DNA of 64,000 bases from NCBI RefSeq assembly GCF_025642155.1, contig NZ_CP106798.1:3534001-3598000 (forward strand), in the 5' to 3' direction. This document shows, piece by piece, positions 61,734 to 64,000 of this stretch. The stretch's first letter is position 1; every line of letters begins with the position of its first letter. The notes under the pieces are model-generated. The model did no database searches and was not told the DNA's origin. It saw only the letters and a program-made list of their open reading frames with translations. Made by a program: the position numbers and the translations under genes. The DNA comes from Streptomyces sp. HUAS 15-9. Its GTDB lineage: Bacteria > Actinomycetota > Actinomycetes > Streptomycetales > Streptomycetaceae.

Positions 61734-63125
61734 CTACTGCTTCCCGCCCTTGGCGAGGAAGGCCAGCAGGTCCTGCCGGCTGACCACACCGGTGGGCTTG
61801 CCCTCGACGAGGACGATCGCCGCGTCCGCCTCACCGAGCACGGACATCAGGTCCGCGACCGGCTCACCGGAGCCGACCTGGGGCAGCGGGGCGCCCATGT
61901 GCTTCTCCAGCGGGTCGTCGAGCGAGGCCCGCTTGTTGAACAGGGCGTCGAGCAGCTCCCGCTCCACGACCGACCCGACGACCTCGGCGGCCATCACGTC
62001 CGGGTGACCAGCGCCCGGCTTCACGACCGGCATCTGCGAGACGCCGTACTCGCGCAGCACCTCGATGGCCTGGCCGACGGTCTCCTCCGGGTGCATGTGC
62101 ACGAGGGACGGGATGGAGCCGCCCTCCTTGTCGTTGAGGACGTCGGCGACGCGGGCGCTGGGGCCCTCGTCCTCCAGGAAGCCGTAGTCGGCCATCCACT
62201 CGTCGTTGAAGATCTTGCTGAGGTAGCCGCGGCCGCTGTCGGGCAGCAGGACGACCACGACGTCGTCCGGGCCCAGCCGCTCGGCGACCCGCAGGGCGGC
62301 GACCACGGCCATGCCGCAGGAGCCGCCGACCAGCAGGCCCTCCTCCTTCGCCAGGCGCCGGGTCATCTGGAAGGAGTCCTTGTCGGACACGGCGACGATC
62401 TCGTCCGCGACGGTGCGGTCGTAGGCCGTCGGCCAGAAGTCCTCACCGACGCCCTCGACCAGGTACGGCCGCCCGGAGCCGCCGGAGTAGACGGAGCCCT
62501 CGGGGTCGGCGCCGACGACCTGCACCCGGCCGTCGCTGACGTCCTTCAGATAGCGGCCGGTGCCGGAGATGGTGCCGCCGGTGCCGACGCCCGCCACGAA
62601 GTGGGTGATCTTCCCCTCGGTCTGCTCCCACAGCTCGGGGCCGGTCGAGTGATAGTGAGAGAGGGGGTTGTTGGGGTTGGAGTACTGGTCGGGCTTCCAG
62701 GCTCCGGGCGTCTCGCGCACCAGCCGGTCCGACACGTTGTAGTACGAGTCCGGGTGCTCGGGGGCCACCGCGGTCGGGCAGACGACGACCTCGGCGCCGT
62801 AGGCACGCAGGACGTTGATCTTGTCGGTGCTCACCTTGTCGGGGCACACGAAGATGCACTTGTAGCCCTTCTGCTGGGCCACGATCGCCAGTCCGACACC
62901 CGTGTTTCCGCTGGTCGGCTCCACGATCGTGCCACCCGGCTTGAGCTCCCCGCTCTCCTCGGCGGCCTCGATCATGCGCAGGGCGATGCGGTCCTTCACG
63001 GAACCGCCCGGGTTGAAGTACTCCACCTTGGCCAGGACCGTCGCCCGGATGCCCTTGGTCACGCTGTTGAGCCTCAGCAGCGGGGTGTTGCCGACGAGGC
63101 TGATCATCGAGTCGTGGAATCGCAC
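61734..63125 (-). CDS. cbs: Cystathionine beta-synthase
   Basis: A 463-residue PLP enzyme condensing serine and homocysteine to cystathionine. The catalytic domain has the PLP lysine in NPGGSVKDRIALRMIEAAEE, the phosphate/serine loop VEPTSGNTGVGLAIVAQQKG and GVGTGGTISGTGRYLKDVSD. The C-terminal 130 residues hold two CBS motifs (VGQAIEVLREYGVSQMPVVK and MSVLGEADAAIVLVEGKPTG, then VVSRQDLLAFLAKGG), the Bateman module that regulates the eukaryotic enzyme. There is no heme-binding N-terminal extension. The start is GTG with GGAGA nine bases upstream. Full-length for the actinobacterial form. Confidence 0.94.
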   Translation of the reverse strand: MRFHDSMISLVGNTPLLRLNSVTKGIRATVLAKVEYFNPGGSVKDRIALRMIEAAEESGELKPGGTIVEPTSGNTGVGLAIVAQQKGYKCIFVCPDKVSTDKINVLRAYGAEVVVCPTAVAPEHPDSYYNVSDRLVRETPGAWKPDQYSNPNNPLSHYHSTGPELWEQTEGKITHFVAGVGTGGTISGTGRYLKDVSDGRVQVVGADPEGSVYSGGSGRPYLVEGVGEDFWPTAYDRTVADEIVAVSDKDSFQMTRRLAKEEGLLVGGSCGMAVVAALRVAERLGPDDVVVVLLPDSGRGYLSKIFNDEWMADYGFLEDEGPSARVADVLNDKEGGSIPSLVHMHPEETVGQAIEVLREYGVSQMPVVKPGAGHPDVMAAEVVGSVVERELLDALFNKRASLDDPLEKHMGAPLPQVGSGEPVADLMSVLGEADAAIVLVEGKPTGVVSRQDLLAFLAKGGKQ

Positions 63126-63272
63126 CGTTGTCTCCGGTCGCTTTCAAAAAATGGTCGTGATTGTTCCGCCAGCCTACGGCCCGGGAAGTGCGTTCACTCC
63201 CGGTTGAGATTGGCCGACGGCCGGTACGGGGCAATGAGTGGATGTACGGCTACGAGGAGGTGGCGGCGACGC

Positions 63273-64000
63273 ATGACGAGCATGTCGAGGGCGAGGGTGG
63301 CCCGGCGGATCGCGGCCGGTGCGGCGTACGGCGGCGGCGGGGTCGGGCTGGTCGGCGCGGCCGCCGTCGGCCTGGTGCTGGCCGAGGTACGGATGGCCAG
63401 GAGCCGGGTGGGCAACGGCACGAACAACCATGTGCCGGCGGCCGACGGCCTGTACGGCGACTCCTATGACATCCCCGGTGAACCGCCGCTGCGGCTGACG
63501 CTGCTCGGCGATTCCACGGCGGCGGGCCAGGGCGTGCACCGGGCGGGCCAGACGCCGGGCGCGCTGCTGGCCCACGGGCTGGCGGCGGTGGCGGAGCGGC
63601 CGGTGGACCTGCGCAACGTCGCCCTGCCCGGGGCCCAGTCCGACGACCTGGACCGCCAGGTGGCCCTGGTGCTGTCCTCGCCCTTTCCGGTCCCGGACGT
63701 CTGCGTGATCATGATCGGCGCGAACGACGTGACACACCGGATGCCGCCGACCCGCTCCGTGCGCCATCTGTCGGCGGCGGTACGACGGCTGCGCACGGCC
63801 GGCGCCGAGGTCGTCGTCGGCACCTGTCCGGACCTGGGCACGATCGAACCGGTGCAGCAGCCGCTGCGCTGGCTGGCCCGCCGGGCCTCACGGCAGCTGG
63901 CGGCGGCCCAGACGATCGGCGTGGTGGAACAGGGGGGCCGCACGGTGTCCCTCGGCGATCTGCTGGGCCCCGAGTTCGCGGCGAACCCGCGCGAACTCTT
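63273..64000 (+). CDS. SGNH/GDSL hydrolase, truncated by window edge
   Basis: The first 242 codons of an SGNH-fold esterase or lipase. One N-terminal hydrophobic segment (AAYGGGGVGLVGAAAVGLVL) acts as signal or anchor. Block I is LRLTLLGDSTAAGQGVHRAG with the nucleophilic Ser, block II includes NVALPGAQSDDLDRQVALVL, and block III IMIGANDVTHR supplies the Asn. The catalytic His block lies beyond the window. ATG 63273 follows GAGGAGGTGG; an ATG at 63282 is an alternative. It is divergent from cbs. Confidence 0.88.
   Translation, partial: MTSMSRARVARRIAAGAAYGGGGVGLVGAAAVGLVLAEVRMARSRVGNGTNNHVPAADGLYGDSYDIPGEPPLRLTLLGDSTAAGQGVHRAGQTPGALLAHGLAAVAERPVDLRNVALPGAQSDDLDRQVALVLSSPFPVPDVCVIMIGANDVTHRMPPTRSVRHLSAAVRRLRTAGAEVVVGTCPDLGTIEPVQQPLRWLARRASRQLAAAQTIGVVEQGGRTVSLGDLLGPEFAANPREL

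Overview
The window is a GC-rich chromosomal segment from a Streptomyces-type actinomycete. The evidence is the very high third-position GC, frequent GTG/TTG starts, a WhiB protein, coenzyme F420 genes, a SigB/SigF-class sigma factor with partner-switch regulators, and a gene order that recalls the core region around whiB, purE/purK and hutU of Streptomyces coelicolor (recalled from memory, not searched). No rRNA, tRNA, CRISPR array, prophage or transposase gene was seen.

Layout. (1) 253-6404: a small metallopeptidase-fold gene, then, on the minus strand, a 1225-residue membrane glycosyltransferase coupled to a secreted DUF5719 protein, and whiB with a good promoter. (2) 7078-12210: a cupin dioxygenase, the F420 pair fbiA/fbiB, an AlkA-like DNA glycosylase and a sugar-nucleotide pyrophosphorylase. 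(3) 12371-26483: a peptidoglycan-recognition amidase, a TIGR03089-like protein, a tandem intergenic repeat array, and six LytR-CpsA-Psr (LCP) proteins with a GT2 enzyme and a thioesterase between them. Together these look like a cell-wall glycopolymer assembly and attachment region. (4) 26565-34659: a Cys/Met-rich copper-storage-like protein, acyl-CoA dehydrogenase, UDP-glucose dehydrogenase, a CGNR regulator divergent from a VOC protein, a dipeptidase, purE/purK and a GtrA protein. (5) 34678-43026: a two-component system, a POT peptide transporter, and four minus-strand surface-protein genes, two with sortase-type signals (LAETG, LPKTG). (6) 43177-47357: anti-sigma factor, STAS antagonist, divergent SigI-like sigma factor, and a sigma-like/zinc-finger/TM/ricin-lectin fusion. 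(7) 47395-59918: a histidine-utilisation operon hutU-M20 hydrolase-hutF-hutI, a PLP decarboxylase-like gene, a cassette of small roadblock/LC7-type genes, and an aromatic amino-acid lyase coupled to an RpiR regulator. (8) 60079-64000: a Tat-exported beta-carbonic anhydrase, a small membrane protein, cystathionine beta-synthase and the start of an SGNH hydrolase.

Most interesting points: the roadblock/LC7 cassette 54573-56713, with an apparent single-base frameshift and a possible CTG start; a palindromic operator overlapping a consensus-like hutU promoter; a dense GGTAAC operator between the CGNR and VOC genes; one 42-bp palindromic repeat inside two unrelated coding sequences; a lyase lacking the canonical Ala-Ser-Gly cofactor triad; and a surface-protein cluster sharing a duplicated domain.
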